Shown: one piece after another, positions 1 through 8,271 of the stretch
Numbering within the stretch: position 1 is the stretch's first letter
How the letters are laid out: each line of letters begins with the position of its first letter
From: Bradyrhizobium iriomotense
GTDB taxonomy: Bacteria > Pseudomonadota > Alphaproteobacteria > Rhizobiales > Xanthobacteraceae
Direction: 5' to 3'
Length of the DNA stretch: 64,000 nt
Assembly: GCF_018130765.1 (NCBI RefSeq)
Contig: NZ_JAFCJZ010000012.1
Coordinates: forward strand, 1-64,000
Program-made: the position numbers and the translations under genes
The notes under the pieces: model-generated
Told to the model about the DNA's origin: nothing
The model's database searches: none
The model's input: only the letters and a program-made list of their open reading frames with translations

Positions 1-38
1 TCCACAAAGCTCGGCTGTCCTGTCCGCTTAACCGCCAT
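1..38 (-). CDS. 5' end of a gene running off the left edge (possibly an IS transposase)
   Basis: Reading leftwards from an ATG at 38-36, the frame gives MAVKRTGQPSFV and runs off the window. A strong ribosome binding site (GGAGGG, minus strand, 50-45) sits 6 nt upstream of the ATG, so the start is convincing although only 12 codons are visible. The first residues remind me of the N-terminus of IS5-type transposases, and the short leader just to the right (about 51-75) could hold an IS end. That identity is recollection and inference only; the frame and ribosome binding site are what the sequence shows. Confidence 0.4.
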   Translation of the reverse strand, partial: MAVKRTGQPSFV

Positions 39-120
39 CGCTACCCTCCAAGGCTCTGCCCTAGGGAATCACAACTGACGGATTACGCAACAGGCCCACA
101 AGGGGAGAAGGAAGAAGACC

Positions 121-759
121 TCACTTCAATATCGCCCGGATCGCATCGAAGGTGCGCTTCACGAAAGCCTCTCGCTTGTCGCACGTGCCTTCGTTGAGCC
201 AGCTCTCGCCGCCGACGCGCATCGCGCCGGTTGAGATCATGGCGACGAGCCGCGCCTGCAGCTGGTCCGATTTGTTTCTCGCGCGACGTGCAAGCCCCTC
301 GGCGAGTGCCCGCTCGAGCTTTTCGTATTTGAGCTGGTCGCGGGCGTGGAGCGCGGGATTGTCGCGCTTGAGGCGCGACATCGCGGCCGCTTCCGCGGGA
401 TCGAACCGCTTGACCGCCGCGGCGATCGCGTTCTCCGCGGCGGTGAGCATGGATTCCTCCGCAGGCCGTGCGAGGATCTCGGTGACCAGCGCGGCCGCGG
501 CATCCTCCTGCCAGGCTGCGACGACGTCCTCCTTGGAGGCGAAGTAGTGGAAGAAGCTGCGGCGCGAAATGTCCGCGCCGGCTGCGATGTCGTCGATGGT
601 GGTGGCCTCGAAGCCGTGCTCCAGGAACAGTGCCATCGCCGCGCGTTTCAGCCGCTCGCGCGTCTGTTGCTGCTTGCGCTCGCGCAGGCCCGGCGCCGGT
701 GATTTTCCTCCCGGCGTCAATGGCTTGGCGCTTGTCCCGGCGGATTTCGAAACCTTCAA
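121..759 (-). CDS. TetR/AcrR family transcriptional regulator
   Basis: A 212-residue regulator. An N-terminal TetR helix-turn-helix spans about residues 33-82 (ATTIDDIAAGADISRRSFF followed by HYFASKEDVV), and the C-terminal ligand/dimer half has no recognisable ligand signature. The start is a TTG at 759-757, preceded by GAGGTG about 8 nt upstream; there is no ATG before the HTH. It is divergent from the short-chain dehydrogenase at 844, and the 84-bp gap contains two overlapping perfect palindromes. It therefore probably represses itself and the SDR gene. The inducer is unknown. Confidence 0.9.
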   Translation of the reverse strand: MKVSKSAGTSAKPLTPGGKSPAPGLRERKQQQTRERLKRAAMALFLEHGFEATTIDDIAAGADISRRSFFHYFASKEDVVAAWQEDAAAALVTEILARPAEESMLTAAENAIAAAVKRFDPAEAAAMSRLKRDNPALHARDQLKYEKLERALAEGLARRARNKSDQLQARLVAMISTGAMRVGGESWLNEGTCDKREAFVKRTFDAIRAILK

Positions 760-773
760 ACTATTTCACCTCT

Positions 774-794
774 TGCAAATTTGCACTCAGTGCA
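774..794. promoter_or_regulatory. Overlapping palindromes, candidate TetR operator
   Basis: The divergent gap between the TetR gene and the SDR gene holds TGCAAATTTGCA (774-785), a perfect 12-bp palindrome. It overlaps TGCACTCAGTGCA (782-794), a perfect 6-1-6 palindrome. Position and symmetry fit an operator for the divergent TetR regulator; binding is inferred. Confidence 0.6.
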
Positions 795-843
795 CATTTA
801 GACACGTCGCGGGCTTTTTGTAAGCCCCGAACGGAGACATGGC

Positions 844-1782
844 ATGACCGACTGGACCACGGCAGACATCCCCTCCCTCACCGGCAAGACCGCGGTCGTC
901 ACCGGGGCCACCGGTGGGCTCGGCTACGAGACGGCGATGGCGCTGGCGGGCGCCGGTGCCATTGTCATACTCACCGGGCGCAACGACGCAAAGGGGCTGC
1001 GGGCGATCGAGGGGATTTGCGAGCGGTTTCCTGATGCGCTGGTCGCCTATGAGCATCTCGATCTCGCCAGCCTGTCCTCGGTCGCCGATTTCGCCAGGCG
1101 CTTTGCCGCCGGCAACGAGCAGCTCGATCTTCTCGTCAACAATGCCGGCGTGATGGCGCTGCCGAAGCGGCAGCAGACCGAGGACGGTTTCGAGATGCAG
1201 CTCGGCACCAACTATCTCGGCCATTACGCGCTGACGGCGCGCCTGCTGCCGCAGCTTCGCCGAGCGAAGGCGCCGCGCGTCGTCAGTCTCTCCAGCCTTG
1301 CGCATCGCTCCGGCGCGATCAACTTTGACGATCTGCAGAGCACGCGGTCCTATCGTCCCTGGCGCGCCTATTGCCAGTCCAAGCTCGCGATGCTGATGTT
1401 TGCGCTGGAATTGCAGCGCCACAGCCTCGCCGCCGGCTGGGGTGTGACGAGCCTTGCCGCGCATCCCGGCTACGCGCGGACCGATCTCATTTCGAACGGG
1501 CCGGGTGCCAACACGTTCCAGTGGCGGGTCGGCCGGTTGCTACAGCCGTTGATGAGCCAGTCCGCGGCCGAAGGCGCATTGCCCACCCTGTTCGCCGCGA
1601 CCTCGCCCGGTGCTGAACCGGGCGGCTATTACGGACCGAACGGATTCTACGAATTGAAGGGGGCGCCCGCGCCTGCGAGGATCATGCCGCAGGCGAAGGA
1701 TCTCGCCGCCGCGGCCATGCTGTGGGATGTCTCGGCGACGCTGACCGGTCTATCCTTCGACGATATCGCGGTCGCCGCATGA
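844..1782 (+). CDS. SDR family NAD(P)-dependent oxidoreductase
   Basis: A 312-residue short-chain dehydrogenase/reductase. The nucleotide-binding motif TGATGGLG lies at residues 20-27, NNAG at about 99-102, and the catalytic YxxxK is Y176-K180 (YCQSK). HPGYARTDL follows. The length and the long C-terminal region resemble the retinol-dehydrogenase/WWOX-like branch. The substrate cannot be told. It is divergent from the TetR gene, which probably controls it, and overlaps the next gene by ATGA, so the two are translationally coupled. Confidence 0.9.
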   Translation: MTDWTTADIPSLTGKTAVVTGATGGLGYETAMALAGAGAIVILTGRNDAKGLRAIEGICERFPDALVAYEHLDLASLSSVADFARRFAAGNEQLDLLVNNAGVMALPKRQQTEDGFEMQLGTNYLGHYALTARLLPQLRRAKAPRVVSLSSLAHRSGAINFDDLQSTRSYRPWRAYCQSKLAMLMFALELQRHSLAAGWGVTSLAAHPGYARTDLISNGPGANTFQWRVGRLLQPLMSQSAAEGALPTLFAATSPGAEPGGYYGPNGFYELKGAPAPARIMPQAKDLAAAAMLWDVSATLTGLSFDDIAVAA

Positions 1783-2468
1783 GCCGCGAGGCCGACGGGG
1801 TCGTCCCGATGCGAGTGATCATCTTCGGCGCGACCGGCATGGTCGGGCAGGGCGTGCTGCGCGAATGCCTGATCGACCCCGGCATCGAGCGCGTGCTCGT
1901 GGTTGGCCGCAGCCCGACCGGCGTGCACGACGCCAAGCTCGCCGAGATCATCCACGATGATTTCCTGAATTATTCGGCGATCGAAGCCCGGCTCACCGGC
2001 TACGATGCCTGCTTTTTCTGCCTCGGCGTCTCCTCGATCGGCATAAGCGAGGAGCGCTACCGTCATCTCACCTACGACCTCACGCTCGCGGCTGCCACGA
2101 CGCTGGCGCGGCTCAATCCGCAGATGACTTTCACCTATGTTACCGGCGCCGGCACCGATTCCACCGAGCAGGGCTCGCGGATGTGGGCGCGCGTGAAGGG
2201 CAAGACGGAAAACGATTTGCTCAAGCTGCCGTTTAGGGGCGCCTACATGTTCCGGCCCGGCGCGATCCAGCCGCTGCACGGCGCCCGTTCCAAGACCGCC
2301 TGGGTGCAGGCCACCTATACTGCAACCTGGCCGCTCTGGTCGGTGCTGCGCCGGATCTCGCCCAGGCTCGTCACCTCGACCGAGCAGATCGGCCGCGCCA
2401 TGATCCATGTCGCCCGGGAAGGGTATCCGCGGAAGGTGCTGGAGATGGAGGATATCAATGGCATCTAG
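1779..2468 (+). CDS. NAD(P)-binding atypical-SDR/epimerase-like protein
   Basis: About 229 residues from the ATG at 1779, which overlaps the stop of the SDR gene. A second in-frame ATG at 1809 would start exactly at the Rossmann strand (MRVIIFGATGMVGQG) and is a plausible alternative. GATGMVG is the atypical-SDR dinucleotide-binding motif, and CFFCLGVSS and TYVTGAGTDS fit the NAD(P)H-binding/NmrA-like group. There is no canonical YxxxK, so catalysis is uncertain. It is probably co-transcribed with the upstream SDR. Confidence 0.82.
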   Translation: MSREADGVVPMRVIIFGATGMVGQGVLRECLIDPGIERVLVVGRSPTGVHDAKLAEIIHDDFLNYSAIEARLTGYDACFFCLGVSSIGISEERYRHLTYDLTLAAATTLARLNPQMTFTYVTGAGTDSTEQGSRMWARVKGKTENDLLKLPFRGAYMFRPGAIQPLHGARSKTAWVQATYTATWPLWSVLRRISPRLVTSTEQIGRAMIHVAREGYPRKVLEMEDINGI

Positions 2469-2549
2469 CCGGCCAGCCCGTTAGTTGTGAGGAAATTTCG
2501 GCGCCTGCGCGCGTTGAACCCCGTCCGCCCTGAAGGAGAAGCGCCGGCG

Positions 2550-2999
2550 ATGTCTCCCCAGCTCAAAATGATCGCGCTCGATGCCGACGACCTCGCTGTC
2601 ATCTCCACCCATGTCCAGGACGCCCGCGTGCAGGCCTCGGACATCATCTGGCGGCAGGGCGAGAAGCGGCTGGTGGTCGGCATGAGCCGGCTGGACTGGG
2701 AGCAGACCCTGGACGGCGCGGCCGAGCCGCGCCGGCTGGTCGCCGCGCTGCGCTTCGACCGCGTGCTCGCCTGCAAATCGCGCAACATCGATTTGGGCGC
2801 GCTGGACAAGGTTCTGGACCTCGTTGGCATCGAGTTTCACCCCCAGGACGGCCGCGCCGAAGAGCCCGGCGGCAGCGCCCTCCTGCTGTTCGCCCAGGGC
2901 GGCGCCATCCGCCTCGACGTCGAATGCCTGGAATGCGAACTGACGGATCTGGGTACGGACGATTTGGGGACGGGTGTGGAGGTCGAAGGGGAGGGGTGA
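2550..2999 (+). CDS. DUF2948 family protein
   Basis: 149 residues from the ATG at 2550 (MSPQLKMIALDADDLAVIS), preceded by AAGGAGAA. The longer frame from 2487 adds 21 residues of low-quality sequence, so the inner start is preferred. The opening, with DIIWRQGEKRLVVGMSRLDWE and a C-terminal acidic tail, is characteristic of DUF2948, a cytosolic alphaproteobacterial family of unknown function usually encoded just upstream of hisD, as here. Confidence 0.85.
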   Translation: MSPQLKMIALDADDLAVISTHVQDARVQASDIIWRQGEKRLVVGMSRLDWEQTLDGAAEPRRLVAALRFDRVLACKSRNIDLGALDKVLDLVGIEFHPQDGRAEEPGGSALLLFAQGGAIRLDVECLECELTDLGTDDLGTGVEVEGEG

Positions 3000-3038
3000 G
3001 GTGGCGCTTTGCGGTATACCAGTAAAACCTGCTCAGAT

Positions 3039-3179
3039 GTCGTCCCGGCCTAGTGCGCAATTGCGCACGGGGGGCCGGGACCCATAACCACCGATGGTGG
3101 TTGTTGAGCAGGTCGGAGCCACATCCTCTTTCAACAACAAAGCCTTGGGGTTATGGGTCCCGGCCTTCGCCGGGACGAC
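3039..3179. repeat. Palindromic intergenic element, copy A
   Basis: A MITE-like palindrome. The outer arms are gtcgtcccgg and ccgggacgac, and the inner arms gggacccataacc and ggttatgggtccc. The middle is not conserved with the other copies. The same arms recur at 47252, 49821 and 56525. It fills most of the 281-bp gap before hisD. Confidence 0.85.
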
Positions 3180-3280
3180 GCCTCTCAAGGGTTGACGGCG
3201 GGGGGCCGCCGCGCCATTGAGCAGGGGGGCCTTGTGACGCCGATCTGCCCCTAAAGCCCAGCCAAAAGATCATAGCCAAA

Positions 3281-4576
3281 ATGCCCGTCCGTCTCGACCG
3301 CAGCAGCGCCGATTTTGACCAACGATTCGCGGCCTTCCTCGCCGCCAAGCGCGAGGTTTCAGCCGACGTGGAGGCCGCCGCGCGCGCCATCGTCGACGAT
3401 GTTGCGAAGCGTGGCGATGCGGCCCTGCTCGAGGCCACCGCCAAGTTCGATCGGTTGAAGCTGGATACATCCGGCCTGCGCGTCACCGCCGCCGAGATCG
3501 AGACGGCCGTGAAGGCCTGTGATACCGCGACGCTGGATGCGCTCAAGCTTGCCCGCGACCGCATCGAGACCTACCACAGCCGCCAGCTGCCGAAGGACGA
3601 GCGTTTCACCGATCCGCTCGGAGTCGAGCTCGGCTGGCGCTATACCGCGATCGAATCTGCTGGCCTCTACGTGCCCGGCGGCACTGCGGCCTATCCGTCC
3701 TCGGTGCTGATGAATGCGGTGCCCGCAAAGGTCGCCGGCGTCTCGCGCCTCGTGATGGTGGTGCCCTCGCCCGACGGCAAGCTCAACCCGCTGGTGCTGG
3801 CTGCCGCGCATCTCGGCGGCGTCACCGAGATCTACCGCGTCGGCGGCGCGCAGGCCGTGGCCGCGCTTGCGCACGGCACCGCGACCATCGCGCCGGTCGC
3901 AAAAATCGTCGGGCCCGGCAATGCCTATGTCGCCGCCGCCAAGCGGCTGGTGTTCGGCAAGGTCGGCATCGACATGATCGCCGGTCCCTCCGAGGTGCTT
4001 GTCATCGCCGACGACACCGGCAATGCTGACTGGATCGCCGCCGACCTCTTGGCGCAGGCCGAGCACGACGCCAGCGCGCAATCGATCCTGATCACTGATT
4101 CCGCGCGGCTTGCCGCCGATGTCGAAAAGGCCGTCGAGGCGCAGCTGAAGACGCTGCCGCGCGCGGCGATCGCAGGCAGCTCGTGGGCCGATTTCGGCGC
4201 CGTCATCATGGTGAAGAACCTCACTGAGGCGATTCCGCTCGCGGATGCGATCGCGGCCGAGCATCTCGAGATCATGACCGTTGATCCTGACACGCTCGCG
4301 GCAAAGATCCGCAACGCCGGTGCGGTGTTCCTCGGGGCCCATACGCCGGAGGCGATCGGCGACTATGTCGGCGGCTCCAATCACGTGCTGCCGACGGCAC
4401 GCTCGGCGCGGTTCTCCTCGGGCCTGTCGGTGCACGACTTCATGAAGCGCACCTCGATCCTGAAATGCGGCCCGGATCAGCTCCGCGCGCTGGGACCTGC
4501 CGCGATGACGCTCGGCAAGGCGGAGGGGCTGGACGCCCATTCGCGCTCGATTGGATTGCGCCTCAATCTGTCATGA
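3281..4576 (+). CDS. hisD: Histidinol dehydrogenase
   Basis: A 431-residue zinc enzyme catalysing the last two steps of histidine synthesis, L-histidinol to L-histidine with two NAD+. Visible family signatures are the GPGNAYVAAAKRLVFG stretch, IDMIAGPSEVLVIAD, LLAQAEHDASAQ (Gln and His zinc ligands), AAEHLEI, and the C-terminal GGSNHVLPT...FSSGLSVHDFMK segment. Length is normal. It heads a block with UPF0262, a low-molecular-weight phosphatase, maf and yacG that is widely conserved in Rhizobiales. Its stop overlaps the next start (ATGA). Confidence 0.98.
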   Translation: MPVRLDRSSADFDQRFAAFLAAKREVSADVEAAARAIVDDVAKRGDAALLEATAKFDRLKLDTSGLRVTAAEIETAVKACDTATLDALKLARDRIETYHSRQLPKDERFTDPLGVELGWRYTAIESAGLYVPGGTAAYPSSVLMNAVPAKVAGVSRLVMVVPSPDGKLNPLVLAAAHLGGVTEIYRVGGAQAVAALAHGTATIAPVAKIVGPGNAYVAAAKRLVFGKVGIDMIAGPSEVLVIADDTGNADWIAADLLAQAEHDASAQSILITDSARLAADVEKAVEAQLKTLPRAAIAGSSWADFGAVIMVKNLTEAIPLADAIAAEHLEIMTVDPDTLAAKIRNAGAVFLGAHTPEAIGDYVGGSNHVLPTARSARFSSGLSVHDFMKRTSILKCGPDQLRALGPAAMTLGKAEGLDAHSRSIGLRLNLS

Positions 4577-5070
4577 CAAAGCCGCCCGAACAGGACGACT
4601 CGCAGAACCGCATCGTCGGCGTCACGCTCGACGAGGACTCGATCGGCCGCTCCGGGCCGGACATCGAGCACGAGCGTGCGATCGCGATCTACGATCTGAT
4701 CGAGCAGAACCTGTTCGCGCCCGATGGCGCCGACGGGAAGGGGCCGTTCACGCTGCATATCGGCATCACCGGCAATCGCCTGATGTTCGACATCCGCCGC
4801 GAGGACGGATCGCCCGTGGTGGCGCATCTGCTGTCGCTGACGCCGTTCCGGCGGATCGTGAAGGACTATTTCATGATCTGCGACAGCTACTACCAGGCGA
4901 TCCGCACCGCGACGCCGGACAAGATCGAGGCCATCGACATGGGCCGCCGCGGCATCCATGACGAGGGATCGCGCACGCTGCAGGAGCGGCTGAAGGGCAA
5001 GGTGCGGGTCGATTTCGAGACGTCGCGCCGGCTGTTCACGCTCATTACTGTCCTTCATTGGAAGGGCTAA
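4573..5070 (+). CDS. UPF0262 family protein
   Basis: 165 residues from an ATG that overlaps the hisD stop. It carries the features I know of UPF0262: an N-terminal RIVGVTLDEDSIGRSGPDIEHER region, FDIRREDGSPV, and YFMICDSYYQAIR. It is cytosolic, has no signal or membrane segments, and its biochemical function is unknown. Position between hisD and the phosphatase is the standard one for Rhizobiales. Confidence 0.9.
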   Translation: MTKPPEQDDSQNRIVGVTLDEDSIGRSGPDIEHERAIAIYDLIEQNLFAPDGADGKGPFTLHIGITGNRLMFDIRREDGSPVVAHLLSLTPFRRIVKDYFMICDSYYQAIRTATPDKIEAIDMGRRGIHDEGSRTLQERLKGKVRVDFETSRRLFTLITVLHWKG

Positions 5071-5075
5071 GTGCG

Positions 5076-5543
5076 ATGGCGGGTCCGCCACGCGCACGCG
5101 ATCCGCAATCGGTGCTGTTCGCCTGCGCGATGAACAGTGTGCGCTCGCCGATGGCCGAGAGCCTGCTGCAGCACATGTTTCCGCAAGGCCTCTACGTGAA
5201 GTCGGCCGGAGCCAGGAAGGGTGAGCTCGATCCCTTTGCGATCGCCGTGATGGCCGAGCTCGGCCAGGATATCTCCACGCACAGGCCGCAGACCTTCGAG
5301 GAGCTGGAGGACTGGGAGGGGCTGAACTTCGACCTCATCATCACGCTGTCGCCCGAGGCCCATCACAAGGCGCTGGAGCTGACCCGCACGCTCGCCGCCG
5401 ACGTCGAATACTGGCCGACGCAAGATCCCACCACCATCGAGGGCAGCCGCGACCAGAAGCTCGCCGCCTACCGCGAGGTCTGCGACCAGCTCCTGCTGCG
5501 CATCCGCCGGCGGTTCGCCAAGGTCGGCGCGGCGAGCGGGTAG
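5076..5543 (+). CDS. Low-molecular-weight protein-tyrosine-phosphatase family protein
   Basis: 155 residues. The P-loop CAMNSVRS (C17, R23, S24) matches CX5R-S of LMW phosphatases and arsenate-reductase relatives, and a C-terminal DPTTIEGS segment lies where the general-acid Asp is expected. The ATG at 5076 puts the P-loop 16 residues in, as usual; a TTG at 5058 would add six residues and overlap the previous gene. It probably dephosphorylates protein phosphotyrosine, but an arsenate reductase-like role cannot be excluded. Confidence 0.88.
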   Translation: MAGPPRARDPQSVLFACAMNSVRSPMAESLLQHMFPQGLYVKSAGARKGELDPFAIAVMAELGQDISTHRPQTFEELEDWEGLNFDLIITLSPEAHHKALELTRTLAADVEYWPTQDPTTIEGSRDQKLAAYREVCDQLLLRIRRRFAKVGAASG

Positions 5544-5698
5544 CATCCGGCGGGCGTAACACCCGCGTCACAGACTGAGGGCACAGCGATGTCGGACAGC
5601 TCGAATCAGCAAAGTCCGGGTTCCCGGGTTGTGAAATCAGCCCCCTTCCGATAGGTTCCGCGCGCAATTCACCCCTGCCTCATCCCCCAAATCACCTG

Positions 5699-6328
5699 AT
5701 GCTTGGCCGCCCCAAATTCGTACTTGCCTCCGGTTCGCCGCGACGCCTGTCGTTGCTCAACCAGGCCGGCATCGAGCCGGACGCGCTCCGGCCGGCCGAC
5801 GTCGACGAGACGCCGCGGCGGGGTGAGCTGCCGCGCGCCTGCGCCAATCGGCTCGCGCGGGCCAAGGCGGACGCGGCGCTCAAATCGGTGCAGCTCGACG
5901 ACGAGCTGCGCGGCTCCTTCATCCTCTCCGCCGACACCGTGGTGGCGGTCGGCCGCCGCATCCTGCCCAAGGCCAATCTCGTCGACGAGGCCGCGCAGTG
6001 CCTGCGGCTGCTGTCGGGCCGCAATCACCGCGTCTACACCGCGATTTGCCTCGTGACCCCGCGCGAGGCCTTCCGCCAGCGCCTGGTCGAGACCCGCGTC
6101 CGTTTCAAGCGCCTCTCGGAGGACGACATCCAGGCCTATATCGGCTCCGGCGAATGGCGCGGCAAAGCCGGCGGCTACGCCGTGCAGGGCATCGCCGGCT
6201 CCTTCGTGGTGAAGATGGTGGGGTCCTACAGCAACGTCGTCGGCCTGCCGCTCTACGAGACCACGACGCTGCTCGGCGGGGAGGGCTTTCCGATCCGCTT
6301 CGGCTGGCTCAACTCCACCGCGGTCTGA
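5699..6328 (+). CDS. Maf-like nucleoside triphosphate pyrophosphatase
   Basis: 209 residues of the Maf/HAM1-like house-cleaning family, which hydrolyses non-canonical or canonical NTPs to NMP and pyrophosphate. The motifs ASGSPRRLSLL (residues 9-19), SADTVV, SGRNHRVYTA and AVQGIAGSFV...GSYSNVVGLPLYE are all present, so it should be active. The gap before it (5544-5698) contains no infA, which commonly sits here in Rhizobiales. Confidence 0.93.
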   Translation: MLGRPKFVLASGSPRRLSLLNQAGIEPDALRPADVDETPRRGELPRACANRLARAKADAALKSVQLDDELRGSFILSADTVVAVGRRILPKANLVDEAAQCLRLLSGRNHRVYTAICLVTPREAFRQRLVETRVRFKRLSEDDIQAYIGSGEWRGKAGGYAVQGIAGSFVVKMVGSYSNVVGLPLYETTTLLGGEGFPIRFGWLNSTAV

Positions 6329-6483
6329 GCGCCAGGGGCGCGCTGACAAAAACCTCGAAAACAACCCCATGCACAGTAGAATGGCCCGGCCGGGTCCGGT
6401 CGGCGGCGCGCGTGCCGTCGCTCCAGGAACCCCTTTGCCGACAGGCGTTTGAACTTCCTCACCCCGTGTAAGCTGCGCACCTC

Positions 6484-6666
6484 ATGGACGACCACGTCAA
6501 AAAGCCCATCGGGCCGCTCAAAACCTGCCCGATCTGCGGCAAGCCGCAGGCGCAGGCCACCCGTCCGTTCTGTTCCTCGCGCTGCCGCGACGTCGATCTG
6601 AACCGCTGGCTGAAAGGCTCCTACGTCATCCCCGGTCGTGACGACGAGGTGGACGACGTGGAATAG
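6484..6666 (+). CDS. yacG: DNA gyrase inhibitor YacG
   Basis: A 60-residue zinc protein. Four cysteines, C15-x2-C18 and C30-x3-C34 (CPICGK...FCSSRC), form the zinc-finger-like site, followed by the DLNRWLKGSYVIPG signature. In E. coli YacG binds GyrB and inhibits gyrase; the same is assumed here. It follows maf and precedes tRNA-Phe. Confidence 0.95.
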   Translation: MDDHVKKPIGPLKTCPICGKPQAQATRPFCSSRCRDVDLNRWLKGSYVIPGRDDEVDDVE

Positions 6667-6841
6667 TCAATTAATATCAAATGCTTAAGTTAGCTTCCGT
6701 CCGACGGTGCCAGCAAGGCCCCAGCTTGTGCACAGCCGGGCCACGCCCCGCGAAGCCAAAGGCGAAGCGTGGGTGGACAGGCAGCTCTCGGCCCACTATA
6801 AACCGCCCGCTCGATGGGCTTTGGCCCCTCTCTTGGAGCAC

Positions 6842-6917
6842 GCCCAGGTAGCTCAGTTGGTAGAGCATGCGACTGAAAATCGCAGTGTCGGTGGTTCGAT
6901 TCCGCCCCTGGGCACCA
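6842..6917 (+). tRNA. tRNA-Phe (anticodon GAA)
   Basis: A 76-nt cloverleaf. The acceptor stem GCCCAGG (6842-6848) pairs with CCTGGGC (6907-6913), and ACCA is encoded. The D-arm is GCTCAGTTGGTAGAGC, the anticodon loop contains CTGAAAA (anticodon GAA), and the T-arm is GGTTCGATTCC. The gap 6918-7131 that follows holds no gene I can support. Confidence 0.97.
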
Positions 6918-7131
6918 CTTGCGTACAAAACTGCGAACGTTGGGGTCGCGTTTTGATCGCCCGCAATGACCTGCTCCAGGGATCGCGCGATCCCCCACAA
7001 TGCTGATCGCTTTGTCATCGACCTCGACGCGGTCCACCACACAGGCCCACTTTAAGTTGCGCTTGTTGTCTCCCGGCTACAGCCAGCACCGCCGAATCCG
7101 GCTATTTTCGCCGGTCTAAGAGGGAACCGAG

Positions 7132-7887
7132 ATGAAGAAACTACTGCTGGGTGCCATTGTTGTTGCTGCGTTGGATTTTGCCGGTCCGGCCTCCGCCGCC
7201 GACTTGGCGGCGCGCCCCCACACCAAGGCGCCGCCGATTCCGGTGGCCGCCGTGTATGACTGGACCGGATTCTACATCGGCGCCAACGGCGGCTGGGGAT
7301 CGAGCCACAAGTGCTGGGACTTCACCACCCCGGCCGGCGTATTCGTCGCCGACGAGGGCTGCCACGATGCAACCGGCGCCGTTGCGGGCGGCCAGATTGG
7401 GTATCGCTGGCAGGCCAGCAACTGGGTGTTCGGCGTGGAAGCCCAGGGCGACTGGGCCGACCTCAAGGGCTCCAACACCAGCTTGGCGTTTGCTCCCTTC
7501 GTCAACGCCTCGCGCATTGACGCATTTGGCCTGTTCACCGGACAACTCGGCTACGCCTGGAACAACGTGCTGGTCTACGTGAAGGGCGGCGCCGCCGTGA
7601 CGGCCGACCGGTTTCATGTCGACACCACGGTTGGCGGCGTGCTGGCGGCCACTGCGAGCAACGATACCCGCTGGGGTGGCGCTGTTGGTGCTGGCTTCGA
7701 ATTCGGCTTCGCGCCGGGTTGGTCCGCCGCAGTCGAATATGATCATCTCTTCATGCAGGATCGCGTGATCACGTTCACGGACACGACCGGGGCCTTCTTT
7801 GCCACAGACCGGATTCGCCAGGACGTTGATCTCGTGACGGCACGAATCAACTATCGCTTCGGCGGCCCGGTCGTCGCCAAGTACTAG
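7132..7887 (+). CDS. Outer membrane beta-barrel protein (Omp25/Omp31-like)
   Basis: 251 residues. An N-terminal signal peptide (MKKLLLGAIVVAALDFAGPASAADL) is followed by a proline-rich linker and the YDWTGFYIGANGGWG signature of rhizobial Omp25/Omp31-type eight-strand barrels. It ends in alternating aromatic/hydrophobic strands and a final NYRFG segment. The start has GAGGGAA upstream. These proteins are abundant structural outer membrane proteins; a specific transport role is not implied. A rho-independent terminator follows. Confidence 0.92.
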   Translation: MKKLLLGAIVVAALDFAGPASAADLAARPHTKAPPIPVAAVYDWTGFYIGANGGWGSSHKCWDFTTPAGVFVADEGCHDATGAVAGGQIGYRWQASNWVFGVEAQGDWADLKGSNTSLAFAPFVNASRIDAFGLFTGQLGYAWNNVLVYVKGGAAVTADRFHVDTTVGGVLAATASNDTRWGGAVGAGFEFGFAPGWSAAVEYDHLFMQDRVITFTDTTGAFFATDRIRQDVDLVTARINYRFGGPVVAKY

Positions 7888-7912
7888 GCGGACGCGACGC
7901 TGACGAAAGAAG

Positions 7913-7936
7913 GGCCGGCTCGTCGCCGGCCTTTTT
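7913..7936 (+). terminator. Rho-independent terminator after the outer membrane protein gene
   Basis: The hairpin ggccggc-tcgtc-gccggcc is followed directly by five T residues, 25 nt after the stop of the Omp gene. Confidence 0.85.
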
Positions 7937-7968
7937 CATGGGTCGGAGCCAAGCAGGGGAGAGCGAAG

Positions 7969-8271
7969 ATGGCGCCATCGGTGGATCTTGCGGCCCTTGT
8001 GATCGACGATTTCAGGCCACATCTCAACGGAACCTTCAATCTGCGCAACGGCGGGGAACAGGTGGCACTGCGGTTGGTCCGCGTCGATCGCGCGGGCGAG
8101 AGCGGACGCGCGGGCGGCGCATTCTCGCTGTTGTTCGCAACGGCGCAGGGGGCCTGGTTGCCGCAGGCGATCTATGCTGTCGAGCACGCAGCCTTCGGCG
8201 CGATCGATATCTTTCTGGTGCCGATCGGGCCGATCGCGGAAGGCAACGGCTATCAGGCGGTGTTTGCGTAG
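7969..8271 (+). CDS. DUF6916 family protein
   Basis: 100 residues, soluble, with no signal peptide. The body (FRPHLNGTFNLRNG, FSLLFATAQGAWLPQAIYAVEH, FGAIDIFLVPIGP) matches the small single-domain DUF6916 family, which I recall being encoded beside tail-collar / microcystin-dependent-like proteins. It converges with the GNAT gene and overlaps its last 19 bp. It faces the collar cluster from the opposite strand. Function unknown; a role with the collar proteins is inferred from context only. Confidence 0.7.
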   Translation: MAPSVDLAALVIDDFRPHLNGTFNLRNGGEQVALRLVRVDRAGESGRAGGAFSLLFATAQGAWLPQAIYAVEHAAFGAIDIFLVPIGPIAEGNGYQAVFA

